Source: an uncultured Dysgonomonas sp. (GTDB taxonomy: Bacteria; Bacteroidota; Bacteroidia; Bacteroidales; Dysgonomonadaceae). Taken from it: a stretch of DNA of 64,000 nt. The DNA lies in the NCBI RefSeq assembly GCF_934668725.1, contig NZ_CAKUOF010000011.1, positions 62,001-126,000 of the forward strand. The letters are read 5' to 3'. The translations under genes were made by a program, and so were the position numbers. Under the pieces are notes generated by a model that was not told the DNA's origin, did no database searches, and was given only the letters and a program-made list of their open reading frames with translations. Shown here piece after piece: positions 35,687 through 44,922 of this stretch; the first letter of the stretch is position 1, and the number at the start of each line of letters is the position of its first letter.

Positions 35687-36466
35687 TTATACTCGTTTTA
35701 TTGTTGATAGAGTGTGGGTGTAATTTCCAGATTCTTTATTGTAAATGCCTTGTGAGTCAATTGTATCTATTCTTACTTTGCCCGAAGCATGTATTACTTT
35801 ATTGTTTCCAAGAAAAATTCCGACATGATTGATGCGATTATTCTTCTCGAAAAATAAGAGGTCAGAAGCTTGCGCCTCTTCCAATGAGTTGACTTTTATT
35901 CCCTCCACAGCCTGTAAGCCTGAATCTCGAGGCAGAGAGAAGCCGCTCATAGAGAATACTACTTGTGCAAGTCCCGAACAATCAATTCCCATGATATTTT
36001 TACCTCCCCATAAGTAAGGAGTATTGAGAAACAGCATAGCTGTGGCTATTATATTTTCTTTGCTGCTTTGGGGCAGGTAAGTCACGAAAGAAGGATGAAT
36101 TTGGAAAATTTTTCCTCCTATCTCGAAACTGCTTGTGTCTGCATTATAACGTGGCAATAGACTGCCTGCAGATAGCCTATATATGGTTTTATCTGTCATA
36201 CAGAAAACATCTGCTATAGGTACACAGGTTCGAAATACAGGGCCATTGTTGATCTCATGGTAAGAATCTTCATCTATTTCACATAAAACTTTAGAGTCTA
36301 CCCAACCTTGATAGCTGTCTCTGTAATTCTTTATTTTTGAGAATGAACCTGCTTTATCGGTTATTTCACAAGTGTCTCCAAAAAGTAATTGACTTACCAT
36401 TTCGGATGCTTCGCTGGCTTCAGAGCGAATGGGGAGTGCTGTATTTAAGTAAATAGTATATTTCAT
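35687..36466 (-). CDS. NlpC/P60 cysteine peptidase with SH3-like domain
   Basis: A 259-residue endopeptidase of the YkfC/dipeptidyl-peptidase VI type, which cuts gamma-D-Glu-diamino-acid bonds in murein peptides. Residues about 5-70 and 80-130 are SH3b-like domains. The NlpC/P60 domain has Cys163 in GIDCSGLAQVV, His214 in NHVGIFLG and a third polar residue, His226, in VIHASG. No signal peptide is present, which fits cytoplasmic recycling of murein peptides, as for known YkfC-type enzymes. It is the last gene of a likely operon with the acyltransferase (18 nt upstream) and DUF1287 genes. Confidence 0.9.
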   Translation of the reverse strand: MKYTIYLNTALPIRSEASEASEMVSQLLFGDTCEITDKAGSFSKIKNYRDSYQGWVDSKVLCEIDEDSYHEINNGPVFRTCVPIADVFCMTDKTIYRLSAGSLLPRYNADTSSFEIGGKIFQIHPSFVTYLPQSSKENIIATAMLFLNTPYLWGGKNIMGIDCSGLAQVVFSMSGFSLPRDSGLQAVEGIKVNSLEEAQASDLLFFEKNNRINHVGIFLGNNKVIHASGKVRIDTIDSQGIYNKESGNYTHTLSTIKRV

Positions 36467-36484
36467 ATTTTGAAAAATAGGGAA

Positions 36485-37564
36485 TTACAAATTAAGTACT
36501 TGTTTTATTTTTTTGCGTAAAAATGGTATCGACTTTTCTACGTTGCAGTCTATCGAATTTACTATGGGGGTGCATAATTTCATGCGTAGGTATTCAACTA
36601 TAGCACATGAAACAAAAATGGAAATCATGAGTCCTACTAATATGATAAATGTATATAAGGGACTGGGAGATATTTTGCTAAGGCTATATGTAAACTTACT
36701 TAGGTGATACGCACAGCTTGGATAATCGTGTATGAGGTATATACCAAAAGTAAGAGGTGCTATTTTGTAAATGATTGATAAGTTTCTGATCGAAAGATTT
36801 TTAAATATGTAAAAAAATAAGATTGAATTAATAATAATGAATGGGCTGTTGTAAGTCGTTATTCTCCAAGCTAGAATTTGATATTTGGTAAAATAGGCAG
36901 AATAAATTGCAACAAATAGAATTATATATGCAAAGCTATATTTGAGAAGTGCATTGTTAATTGTAATTTCGTTTGTTTTACAAAAACGCCCAATGATATA
37001 GATGGTTAACAAAGAATAAAAGCTAAGTCCATCCTCTGATAGGATATTCAGTCCTGTAATTGGGTATGTAGCTTCTAGGTAAACAAGCAGAATAATTATA
37101 AGAATAAGCTGATGTTTGTTGATGACATCAATGCCTTTGTTTATTACAGGCGAAAGTATGTATATACCAACATATATATTGAGAAACCACCATATAGTGG
37201 AAGAGAGCGGAAAAAAAGATTTTATAAATAATTTTACATTATACTGATCTATCCGAAAGATGAATACCATTAAGGAATAAATAATTACAGAATAAAATGT
37301 CCCTTGTATGGTGAGACTTATTAGTGTTTTTATTTTAAATTTTATTCCATAGTATCCAGATATAAATACGAAACAATTTACTCCAATCGATAAAAATGCA
37401 AGTAAGCCTAAATATAAAAAATCCTTATTTGTTGTAATATAGTTATTAGTAGAGAGTGTCTTAAGTTTGCAGCCATGAACAATCAAGTGAAATAGAATGA
37501 TCATCATCATTAACACAATGCGAAGCAACTCAATATTACAGTCACGCTTTTTACTCATATCCAT
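36485..37564 (-). CDS. Acyltransferase-3 family membrane protein (copy 1)
   Basis: A 359-residue integral membrane O-acyltransferase with about ten hydrophobic segments. The N-terminal catalytic signature Arg-x10-His is Arg15 to His26 (LLRIVLMMMIILFH). Such proteins move acetyl or other acyl groups onto sugars of exopolysaccharide, LPS or peptidoglycan. It starts 4 nt after the DUF1287 stop codon and ends 18 nt before the NlpC/P60 gene, so it appears to be the middle gene of a three-gene operon. It is paralogous to the proteins at 38315-39367 and 39418-40482. Confidence 0.9.
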   Translation of the reverse strand: MDMSKKRDCNIELLRIVLMMMIILFHLIVHGCKLKTLSTNNYITTNKDFLYLGLLAFLSIGVNCFVFISGYYGIKFKIKTLISLTIQGTFYSVIIYSLMVFIFRIDQYNVKLFIKSFFPLSSTIWWFLNIYVGIYILSPVINKGIDVINKHQLILIIILLVYLEATYPITGLNILSEDGLSFYSLLTIYIIGRFCKTNEITINNALLKYSFAYIILFVAIYSAYFTKYQILAWRITTYNSPFIIINSILFFYIFKNLSIRNLSIIYKIAPLTFGIYLIHDYPSCAYHLSKFTYSLSKISPSPLYTFIILVGLMISIFVSCAIVEYLRMKLCTPIVNSIDCNVEKSIPFLRKKIKQVLNL

Positions 37565-37568
37565 TAGT

Positions 37569-38156
37569 CTATTTGTACTGATAATGTCCTACGATTTTCC
37601 AAGCGAAAAGTCTATCCTCCATTACCTGACCGCCTCCAATATTATGCACAATGAGAGGTCTTTTTCTGTCTTTCGATTTTCTATCGACTACTATTCCAAT
37701 ATGCGCCAGTCCGTTGTCAAGAGTCCAAGATACTATATCTCCGGGCTTATAATCTTCGGGATTGGCTGTGATTGGCTTTACAATACCATTGCGAGTGAAA
37801 AAAGTTTCGAGGTTATACACTCGCCGATGGTCTATATTTGTATCTGTTTTTTTTAAACCCCATTTTTTCAGGCTAGGATATTTACTGAAGTTAGCTTTCA
37901 TATCTTCATGTACCTTTTGCTGGAGGTCTATGTTCATTTTACGATATGCCCTTATTACAACATCGGTGCACACCCCTTTGTTTGCAGGAACATCTCCATT
38001 CGGATAAGGAATCGAGAAATACGTAGGGTCGTATGTTACTTTTGACCTTGTTAAATCTATTGCTGCATCAGATAATTGATTGTAGAAATCTCTCTCTTGA
38101 GCTGTTGCTGTGAAGCAACTATAGAAAAATGTGATTAGAAAAAATAATTTATTCAT
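37569..38156 (-). CDS. DUF1287 exported protein (NlpC/P60-like amidase fold)
   Basis: A 195-residue protein with a signal peptide (1-20, ending ATAQ), so it is periplasmic. The DUF1287 core shows Cys63 in NKGVCTDVVIRAY, and His152 in LAHIGIVVDR, with a late His171 in IVHNIGGG, the arrangement of NlpC/P60-like thiol hydrolases. Activity on murein is therefore likely but has not been shown by the sequence alone. It is the first gene of the operon with acyltransferase copy 1 and the NlpC/P60 peptidase. A promoter lies just upstream. Confidence 0.85.
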   Translation of the reverse strand: MNKLFFLITFFYSCFTATAQERDFYNQLSDAAIDLTRSKVTYDPTYFSIPYPNGDVPANKGVCTDVVIRAYRKMNIDLQQKVHEDMKANFSKYPSLKKWGLKKTDTNIDHRRVYNLETFFTRNGIVKPITANPEDYKPGDIVSWTLDNGLAHIGIVVDRKSKDRKRPLIVHNIGGGQVMEDRLFAWKIVGHYQYK

Positions 38157-38195
38157 TATTGAGATATTAAAGTCTTAGACTTTCTTATACAATGG

Positions 38196-38226
38196 CAAAA
38201 ATAGTGGAAAAGCATTTCTTGTACAA
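38196..38226 (-). promoter_or_regulatory. Promoter of the DUF1287-acyltransferase-NlpC/P60 operon
   Basis: On the minus strand, TTG (38226-38224), a 20-nt gap and TATTTTTG (38203-38196), about 40 nt before the DUF1287 start codon. Confidence 0.65.
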
Positions 38227-38314
38227 CTGTTAGGTATAGTTGTCGATTTGTTTATTATTAGAATTTTCTGGTACACTTCGGTACTCCATTTTTATAGGCT
38301 TCTTTTTTATTCAT

Positions 38315-39367
38315 TTATTCTGTAATGCGTTTCAATTTAACAAATAACATCGATGCTTTTTGCTCAATAGAGTCTAAAATAGGATTGAATATGATTTGTC
38401 TTATTTTTTCGATGCATGCACATATTATAAATATAAGTATTGCCATTCCTAATAATGCCAGACCGAAAAGCAGAGGATTTGCTATTGCATGGTTTACCTG
38501 TTCAACAAGTCCTCCGATTAGGAGGCGGGTATCAGCTGTATCGTGTATTAGATATACCCCAAAACATAGTGGTGCTATTTTATTTATTATACTGCTTTGT
38601 ATTTTTCTTTTTCTAAAAGTATAGAAGAAGAAGATTGCTCCAAGAATAATCAGGGGGCATCCATATGATACTAGTCGTTCGGCCGTATTTGTATAATTAA
38701 TAGAGAGTAGGATATAAACAAGTAATAATGTTAAAAGATAGGTACATATATAAAGAATTGAGGGTTTACTCAAATCCCTGATGTATTTTCCGCAAAAACG
38801 GGCAATAATATATATCGACAAAAGAGTGAAAAAACTATGTCCGCTTCCTGAGTAAAAATTATAGCCTATTATAGTATAACTACTATTTGCATATACAAGA
38901 ATAATTGCAATGAGTCCTGACTGGTATATATTTAGCGATTCGATACCTTTATTGATAAAGGGTGACAGTATATAAACTCCCAAAAAAGCATTTAAGAACC
39001 ACCATTGTGCATATGTTACAGGAAAAAAGCTACGAATGAAGTTAGGTGTGGAGTAAGCTTCAGTTGATATAAATCCATGATATATGATATATGTTGCAAC
39101 AGAATAGAAACTTGCCTGTAGAATAAATGAAAGTAACGTTTTGGCTTTGAATTTAATGCCGTAATAACCTGAGATGAATACAAAGCAATTTACTGCAATG
39201 ATGCTAAAGACATTCAAAGATACAAATAGTATACTTTTAGATGGGCTATTGCTTTGGCATCCATGTACAATCAGATGATGTATAATAATCATAATCATCA
39301 GAATTATTCGTAACAGTTCTATATTTGATTCCCGATTTTTAGTGTTAGTGTTGAGTGTTGAAGTCAT
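38315..39367 (-). CDS. Acyltransferase-3 family membrane protein (copy 2)
   Basis: A 350-residue multi-pass acyltransferase with the Arg20-x10-His31 signature in LLRIILMIMIIIHH. The first 40 residues are nearly the same as in copy 3 (KNRESNIELLRI), and 38 nt of DNA coding for them are identical in the two genes. This points to recent tandem duplication or gene conversion. It lies 50 nt downstream of copy 3 on the same strand. The acyl acceptor is unknown; envelope glycan is most likely. Confidence 0.9.
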   Translation of the reverse strand: MTSTLNTNTKNRESNIELLRIILMIMIIIHHLIVHGCQSNSPSKSILFVSLNVFSIIAVNCFVFISGYYGIKFKAKTLLSFILQASFYSVATYIIYHGFISTEAYSTPNFIRSFFPVTYAQWWFLNAFLGVYILSPFINKGIESLNIYQSGLIAIILVYANSSYTIIGYNFYSGSGHSFFTLLSIYIIARFCGKYIRDLSKPSILYICTYLLTLLLVYILLSINYTNTAERLVSYGCPLIILGAIFFFYTFRKRKIQSSIINKIAPLCFGVYLIHDTADTRLLIGGLVEQVNHAIANPLLFGLALLGMAILIFIICACIEKIRQIIFNPILDSIEQKASMLFVKLKRITE

Positions 39368-39417
39368 AGTTATTTAGTGGTTTGTCTTAGAGTGTGATAG
39401 ACTCTGTGTTTTCTTGA

Positions 39418-40482
39418 TTAGGTGTCTGTTTGATAAGATTCTATTTTCTTTGAAATATAACTTAATACTGGTTTAAGTATAATTTGTCTTGCTTTTTCGA
39501 TACATGCACATATCGAAAAAACAATTAATGTTGTTAGTAATAGAATACCGAGCATGGTGAAGTTATTATCTATTTTACTGTTCATGCTTTTAATAAAACT
39601 CATTATTGTAATTTTTATTATACCTGAGTCGTGAAGTAGATAGATACCAAATGTAAGAGGAGCAATTTTATTGATTAATTTATTTTTAATTTTAATTTTT
39701 TTGAAAAGGTAGAAAAATAAAGCAGCAGCTGTTATAATCCATATGCAGTTATATGCCATTAACCGCCAAGTAAGAAGCTGTCTGTTTTGACTAAAGCATA
39801 GATATATTATAATAAAACTAATAAGAAAAACGGATAAGTATATAGGTAAAATACCTTTTATTTCTATAATGTATCTATGGCAATAGCGGGCTATAATATA
39901 AACTATAAGTAAGTTGAAAAATGAATATCCATCTTGTGTATAAAAATTGTATCCGACCAAAGGATATCCGCCTCCTATAATGAATAATAGTGTTATAAGT
40001 ACGATGGTCTGTTTTTTAGTAATATTTTCCAGGCCTTTGTTTATTACCGGTGATAATATGAATAATGCTATATAGGCATTAAGAAACCACCAGTTTACGT
40101 ATGTGATCGGAAAGAAACTCTTGCGGAGTTCAGGATATGATATCGGATTATCATTTATCATACACTTTAGCAGGTATAATGAAACGGAATAAAACAGAGC
40201 TTGTAGAACAAATGCAATTAATGTTTTTACTTTAAATTTTATACCATAAAATCCTGAGATAAATATAAAGCAATTAACTGCTATTATAGTGAATGTATTT
40301 AAAAATAAAAAAAGAGCATCTTTATTTGTTTTTTGGTAATCCCCGGTACTTATAAGGCTTAAGTCGCATCCATGCACAATGAGGTGGTGCATGATAATCA
40401 TGAGCATCAGAACTATTCGTAACAGTTCTATATTTGATTCCCGATTTTTAGCATTAGTTAGTTTTTGCTCCATCTTATTCAC
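39418..40482 (-). CDS. Acyltransferase-3 family membrane protein (copy 3)
   Basis: A 354-residue multi-pass acyltransferase with Arg22-x10-His33 in LLRIVLMLMIIMHH. It is the first of two tandem copies and is separated from alaS upstream by a strong terminator, so it should have its own promoter. The pattern of membrane segments matches copies 1 and 2; divergence is largest in the second half, suggesting different acceptor or donor preferences. No attached SGNH domain is present, unlike OatA-type enzymes. Confidence 0.9.
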   Translation of the reverse strand: MNKMEQKLTNAKNRESNIELLRIVLMLMIIMHHLIVHGCDLSLISTGDYQKTNKDALFLFLNTFTIIAVNCFIFISGFYGIKFKVKTLIAFVLQALFYSVSLYLLKCMINDNPISYPELRKSFFPITYVNWWFLNAYIALFILSPVINKGLENITKKQTIVLITLLFIIGGGYPLVGYNFYTQDGYSFFNLLIVYIIARYCHRYIIEIKGILPIYLSVFLISFIIIYLCFSQNRQLLTWRLMAYNCIWIITAAALFFYLFKKIKIKNKLINKIAPLTFGIYLLHDSGIIKITIMSFIKSMNSKIDNNFTMLGILLLTTLIVFSICACIEKARQIILKPVLSYISKKIESYQTDT

Positions 40483-40500
40483 CTTATAGGATATGCCGCT

Positions 40501-40547
40501 AAAATAAAACGATTCAATACCGGTTAACTTTATATTGAATCGTTTTT
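40501..40547 (-). terminator. Intrinsic terminator after alaS
   Basis: A 14-bp perfect stem (AAAACGATTCAATA at 40506-40519 and its complement at 40533-40546). On the minus strand it is followed by TTTTATTTTA. Confidence 0.85.
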
Positions 40548-40639
40548 ATTAATGCCTCTAATTTAGTGAAAAATAAATAAACCAGTTAAAGTTCTGTCTA
40601 CAAATTGATTTTGTACATAAAACAATAGTTTGGTTGGTT

Positions 40640-43249
40640 TTATTTTAACTTTTCGAAGATCTCATCCATCGCTTTAGCTAAGCCATCAGAATTCTTACCT
40701 CCTGCTGTGGCAAAGTGTGGCTGTCCTCCACCTCCTCCTTGGATGTTTTTAGCTGTTTCGCGTACAATAGTCGATGCATTTAATCCATGTGCAACAAGGT
40801 CATCCGATAGCATTAGGGTCAGATTTGGTTTTTCATCTATATTTGTTGCTCCTATAAATGCTGCATGCTCAGGAAATTCTCCTCTAATCTGAAATGCTAT
40901 ATCTTTTACAATGTCAGCAGGGAAATGACCTCTCAGAGTGAATATTTCAATGCCATTAACAATTTGCCGGCTTTTAATAACTGACTCTTTTACCTGAACT
41001 GCCTTTTCCTTCATAAACTCTTCAATTCGTTTTTTCATTTCAGAACTTTCACTGAAAAATTTCTGGAATGCCTGAGTTAAATTAGGAGCATTGTTCATCA
41101 ATGCTTTTAATTCAGCTATAATATCTTGTTGTGCATAGAAGTATTCTTCGCAAGCTTCAGCTGTAATTGCTTCTATACGTCTTACTCCTGCAGCAATGGA
41201 ACTTTCGTTAATAATTCGGAATGAACCGATTCGTCCTGTTGACGAAATATGAGTACCTCCACAAAGTTCGACAGAATCACCAAAGCGTATTACACGAACT
41301 TCATCGCCATATTTCTCTCCGAACAGAGCCATTGCTCCCATTGCATGAGCTTCCGAAATAGGGATGTTTCGAGCCTCATTCAATACAATATTCTCTCTTA
41401 TTTTAGCAGTAACAAAACGTTCTACTTTACGAATTTCTTCGTCAGTTAGCTTTTGGAAATGCGAAAAATCGAATCGAAGAACTGCCGGAGACACAAAAGA
41501 TCCTTTTTGTTCAACATGTGTGCCTAATACTTCGCGTAATCCCTCATGTAATAGGTGGGTTGCCGTGTGATTGCATTCTACTGCTGTTCTTCTTTCTGTA
41601 TTGATACGAGCAATAAAAGGTGCTGTAATATCTTTAGGTAATTTTTTTGTAATATGTTCTGCGAGATTGTTTTCTCGTTTGGTATCAATAATTTCTATCT
41701 TTTCGTCATCACTGATTAACCAACCTGTGTCACCAACCTGTCCTCCCATTTCAGAATAGAAAGGGGTGCGGTCAAGTACTATTTGGTAAAACTCATTGTT
41801 TTTTTGTTTTACTTGACGGTAACGAAGTATTTCGGCTTCGCATTGCGTATAGTCATATCCAATAAATTCCTGTTCGCCTTCGCGTACTACAATCCAGTCG
41901 CCTGTTTCTACAGCAGCAGCGTTGCGGGCACGATCTTTTTGTTTTTGCATTTCTGCTTTAAAGCCTTCTTCATCAACGCTCATATTATTTTCACGTAATA
42001 TAAGTTCCGTTAAATCAAGAGGGAATCCGTATGTATCATATAAGGTAAATGCATCAATGCCTTTAAGTACTGTCGAATTGTTAGCTCTTGTTTCAGCAAT
42101 CTGTCTATCCAACAATTTTATACCTGTATCCAATGTACGTAGAAATGATTCCTCTTCTTCCTGTATATCTCTAATGATGAGTGCTTTTTGTTGGTATAGC
42201 TCAGGATAAGCCTCACTCATCGATTCGATAAGTGTGGGAATCAGTTTGTACATGAATGCTTTATGCTGATTAAGGAATGTGTATCCGTAACGAACGGCAC
42301 GGCGGAGAATACGACGAATTACGTATCCGGCTTTGGCATTCGAAGGTAATTGCCCATCAGCAATAGAGAAAGCAATTGTACGGATATGATCTGCGATAAC
42401 CCGCATAGCTATATCTTTCTTCTCGTCCTCACCATATGTGCTGTTGGTTAACTCTCCGATAGCTTTAATTAATGGTTGAAATACATCTGTATCGTAGTTT
42501 GAAGTTTTACCTTGTACGGCCATGCAAAGACGCTCGAATCCCATACCTGTGTCTATAACTTTAGCAGGAAGTTCTTCAAGAGATTTATCGGCTTTACGAT
42601 TAAATTGCATGAAAACAAGATTCCAGATTTCGATAACATCAGGATCTTTGTTCACCAATAATGCGCCATCAACCTTGGCACGTTCTTCGTCGGAACGAAT
42701 ATCTATATGTATTTCTGAGCAAGGACCACAGGGGCCGGTATCGCCCATTTCCCAGAAGTTATCTTTTTTATTTCCGTTGATAATGCGTTCTTTAGGTAAG
42801 TATTTTACCCAGAAATCGGCAGCTTCGTCGTCACGGGAAAGTCCCTCTTCGGGCGATCCTTCGAAAACAGTTACGTATAGTCTGTTTTTGTCCAGCTTCA
42901 ATACCTCTGTAAGGTATTCCCATGCCCATGCAATGGCTTCCTCTTTGAAATAATCTCCAAAAGACCAGTTTCCCAGCATTTCAAACATAGTGTGGTGATA
43001 AGTATCGTGACCTACTTCTTCCAAGTCATTATGCTTTCCACTAACACGTAAACATTTTTGAGAATCCGCGACTCTAGGATATTTAATAGGTGCGTTGCCC
43101 AAAATGATGTCTTTAAATTGATTCATACCGGCATTGGTAAACATCAGCGTGGGATCGTCTTTAATCACCATAGGGGCTGAAGAAACAATCTGATGTCCTT
43201 TAGACCTAAAAAATTCTTTGAATGAATTGCGGATTTCTTTAGAAGTCAT
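40640..43249 (-). CDS. alaS: Alanine-tRNA ligase
   Basis: Full-length class II alanyl-tRNA synthetase, 869 residues. The N-terminal catalytic core starts SKEIRNSFKEFFRSKGH, with APMVIKDDPTLMFTNAGMNQF and the GMGFERL motif 3. The editing domain has the zinc residues in HTATHLLHEGL and CGGTH. The C-terminal oligomerisation/DHHA1 domain ends with GGGGGQPHFATAGGK. It ligates Ala to tRNA-Ala and removes mischarged Ser or Gly. It is transcribed divergently from an M23 peptidase gene, an arrangement that recurs in Bacteroidales. Confidence 0.98.
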   Translation of the reverse strand: MTSKEIRNSFKEFFRSKGHQIVSSAPMVIKDDPTLMFTNAGMNQFKDIILGNAPIKYPRVADSQKCLRVSGKHNDLEEVGHDTYHHTMFEMLGNWSFGDYFKEEAIAWAWEYLTEVLKLDKNRLYVTVFEGSPEEGLSRDDEAADFWVKYLPKERIINGNKKDNFWEMGDTGPCGPCSEIHIDIRSDEERAKVDGALLVNKDPDVIEIWNLVFMQFNRKADKSLEELPAKVIDTGMGFERLCMAVQGKTSNYDTDVFQPLIKAIGELTNSTYGEDEKKDIAMRVIADHIRTIAFSIADGQLPSNAKAGYVIRRILRRAVRYGYTFLNQHKAFMYKLIPTLIESMSEAYPELYQQKALIIRDIQEEEESFLRTLDTGIKLLDRQIAETRANNSTVLKGIDAFTLYDTYGFPLDLTELILRENNMSVDEEGFKAEMQKQKDRARNAAAVETGDWIVVREGEQEFIGYDYTQCEAEILRYRQVKQKNNEFYQIVLDRTPFYSEMGGQVGDTGWLISDDEKIEIIDTKRENNLAEHITKKLPKDITAPFIARINTERRTAVECNHTATHLLHEGLREVLGTHVEQKGSFVSPAVLRFDFSHFQKLTDEEIRKVERFVTAKIRENIVLNEARNIPISEAHAMGAMALFGEKYGDEVRVIRFGDSVELCGGTHISSTGRIGSFRIINESSIAAGVRRIEAITAEACEEYFYAQQDIIAELKALMNNAPNLTQAFQKFFSESSEMKKRIEEFMKEKAVQVKESVIKSRQIVNGIEIFTLRGHFPADIVKDIAFQIRGEFPEHAAFIGATNIDEKPNLTLMLSDDLVAHGLNASTIVRETAKNIQGGGGGQPHFATAGGKNSDGLAKAMDEIFEKLK

Positions 43250-43299
43250 GATATTTATAACTATGTATTTTGTTTTACAGATTCTTAATAAATAATAGC

Positions 43300-43330
43300 T
43301 TGCAAAAATAAGCTAAAAACTTTACTTTTG
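43300..43330 (+). promoter_or_regulatory. Promoter of the M23 gene, overlapping a minus-strand alaS -7 element
   Basis: On the plus strand, TTG (43300-43302), 20 nt, and TACTTTTG (43323-43330), 45 nt before the M23 start codon. A minus-strand TATTTTTG (43303-43310) that could serve alaS overlaps it, so the divergent promoters may compete. Confidence 0.65.
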
Positions 43331-43374
43331 TGCCCATCTCAGCGAATAAATTTGAGGTGACTTTATCTTAAAGA

Positions 43375-44349
43375 ATGGCAAAAAAGGTATTTTATATATA
43401 TAATTCACAATCGCTGACATATGAGCGAGTCTATCCGAGCCTGGGAAAAAAAATATTTATAATCATTCGTAATCTTTTAGGAGGCATTATCTTGGGAGCT
43501 TTGGGCTTTTGGGCATTAATGTATTATGTGCTGGATTCTCCTAAAGAGATGGAGTTGAAGAAAGAAAACCGTTTGATACGTACACAATACAATGTATTAT
43601 CTAAAAGAATGGATAATATTTCCGAAGTGTTAAAGGATATTCAACAACGGGATGATAATATGTACAGAGCCATTTTTCATGCCGAACCTATTGCCAGTGC
43701 AATACGTAATTCAACTTCGGGTGGTATTGGTCGCTATGATTATTTGATGGAGTTGTCCAATCCCGATTTAATTGTTCAAACATCAAAGAAAATAGATCTT
43801 ATATCAAAACAATTATATGTGCAGTCTAAGTCTTTTGATGAAATACTGGATTTGTCCAGACAACAAAAAGACCGTCTTCAGCACATCCCAAGTATACAGC
43901 CTGTTGCCAATAAAGATCTTTCGCGTGTAGCATCGGGCTACGGTACTCGAATTGATCCGGTTTATGGTACTTTACGATTCCATGCAGGTATGGACTTTAC
44001 GGCTAAAGAAGGAACTGATATATATGCTACGGGTGATGGTGTTGTGACTTTAGCCGAATGGAAACAAGGATATGGTAATTGTATTATAATAGATCATGGT
44101 TACGGTTTTGAAACGCTGTACGGGCATATGAGCAGTTATGTAGCTAAACGTGGACAAAAAGTGAAGCGTGGTGAGCTTATAGGTAAAATCGGAAGTACTG
44201 GTAAATCGACAGGTCCTCACTTGCATTATGAGGTGCACGTGAAGGGTAAACCGGATAATCCCGCGAAATACTATTTCATGGATCTTACTCCTGAAGAATA
44301 TGATAAAATGTTGCAGATTGCAGCTAACCATGGTCAGGTAATGGATTAA
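43375..44349 (+). CDS. M23 family metallopeptidase, membrane-anchored
   Basis: A 324-residue LytM/M23 protein. One TM segment (about 28-52) is followed by a coiled-coil region (about 55-120) and the peptidase domain (about 185-305). The zinc motifs HxxxD (FHAGMDF) and HLH (GPHLHYEVH) are intact, so it should cut peptide cross-links in murein or regulate septal amidases. The coiled coil plus LytM layout resembles EnvC/NlpD-type factors and MepM-type hydrolases. A MerR-type gene follows, probably in the same transcript. Confidence 0.92.
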   Translation: MAKKVFYIYNSQSLTYERVYPSLGKKIFIIIRNLLGGIILGALGFWALMYYVLDSPKEMELKKENRLIRTQYNVLSKRMDNISEVLKDIQQRDDNMYRAIFHAEPIASAIRNSTSGGIGRYDYLMELSNPDLIVQTSKKIDLISKQLYVQSKSFDEILDLSRQQKDRLQHIPSIQPVANKDLSRVASGYGTRIDPVYGTLRFHAGMDFTAKEGTDIYATGDGVVTLAEWKQGYGNCIIIDHGYGFETLYGHMSSYVAKRGQKVKRGELIGKIGSTGKSTGPHLHYEVHVKGKPDNPAKYYFMDLTPEEYDKMLQIAANHGQVMD

Positions 44350-44434
44350 TGTTGATTATTGGGATTTATCTATCATTGTGAGGTTTGATTTTGGATTTAT
44401 CATTTAACTTTGTCTTTTGATTCAAAAGTGTAGT

Positions 44435-44779
44435 ATGATAGACTTTAGTAACAGTAAGAAATTATATTTCACCATAAAAGAAGTGGCGAACCACTTTAAA
44501 GTGAATGAGTCGCTTCTCCGTTTCTGGGAGACAGAGTTTAAGGAGATCAGACCTCGTAAAACTCCCGGAGGTGTACGTCAGTATACTCGTGAAGATATTG
44601 AAGCTATTGAACTGGTTTATTTTTTGGTTAAAAACAAAGGAATGACCTTAGAAGGGGCACGGCAAACTCTTAAATTGAAGAAGGATGAGGAAACGCGCCG
44701 CATTGATCTAATTCACAGGCTTGAGGATATCAAAAAGGAACTTAACGATTTGAAAGAAGGATTAGAAAGTATATCGTAA
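44435..44779 (+). CDS. MerR family transcriptional regulator
   Basis: A 114-residue regulator with an N-terminal winged HTH (about 10-75: YFTIKEVANHFKVNESLLRFWETEF, then TPGGVRQYTREDIEAI) and a C-terminal coiled coil (about 80-112) for dimerisation. No effector-binding domain or metal-site Cys residues are present. The ATG at 44435 is preferred to a TTG 18 nt earlier. It follows the M23 gene by 85 nt; this pairing next to alaS is a recurring Bacteroidales arrangement. Target genes are unknown. Confidence 0.9.
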   Translation: MIDFSNSKKLYFTIKEVANHFKVNESLLRFWETEFKEIRPRKTPGGVRQYTREDIEAIELVYFLVKNKGMTLEGARQTLKLKKDEETRRIDLIHRLEDIKKELNDLKEGLESIS

Positions 44780-44897
44780 AATTAAATGAGAAATAATATA
44801 GAGCAGTGGAGATGATAATCTCTGCTGCTTTTCTTTTTTTAGTGCTGCTGCATAAAAAAGAATCTCTTTTTGTTGCAAAATTCAAATTAAAACATCT

Positions 44898-44914
44898 ACT
44901 TTGTAATTCAAAGT
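44898..44914 (+). promoter_or_regulatory. Operator-like dyad ACTTTG-N5-CAAAGT, site 1
   Basis: ACTTTG, TAATT, CAAAGT, ending 8 nt before the membrane-protein gene. An identical pair of half-sites with the same 5-nt spacer is found before creD (45848-45864). It is likely bound by the winged-helix regulator encoded between them. Confidence 0.65.
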
Positions 44915-44922
44915 GAAAATAT

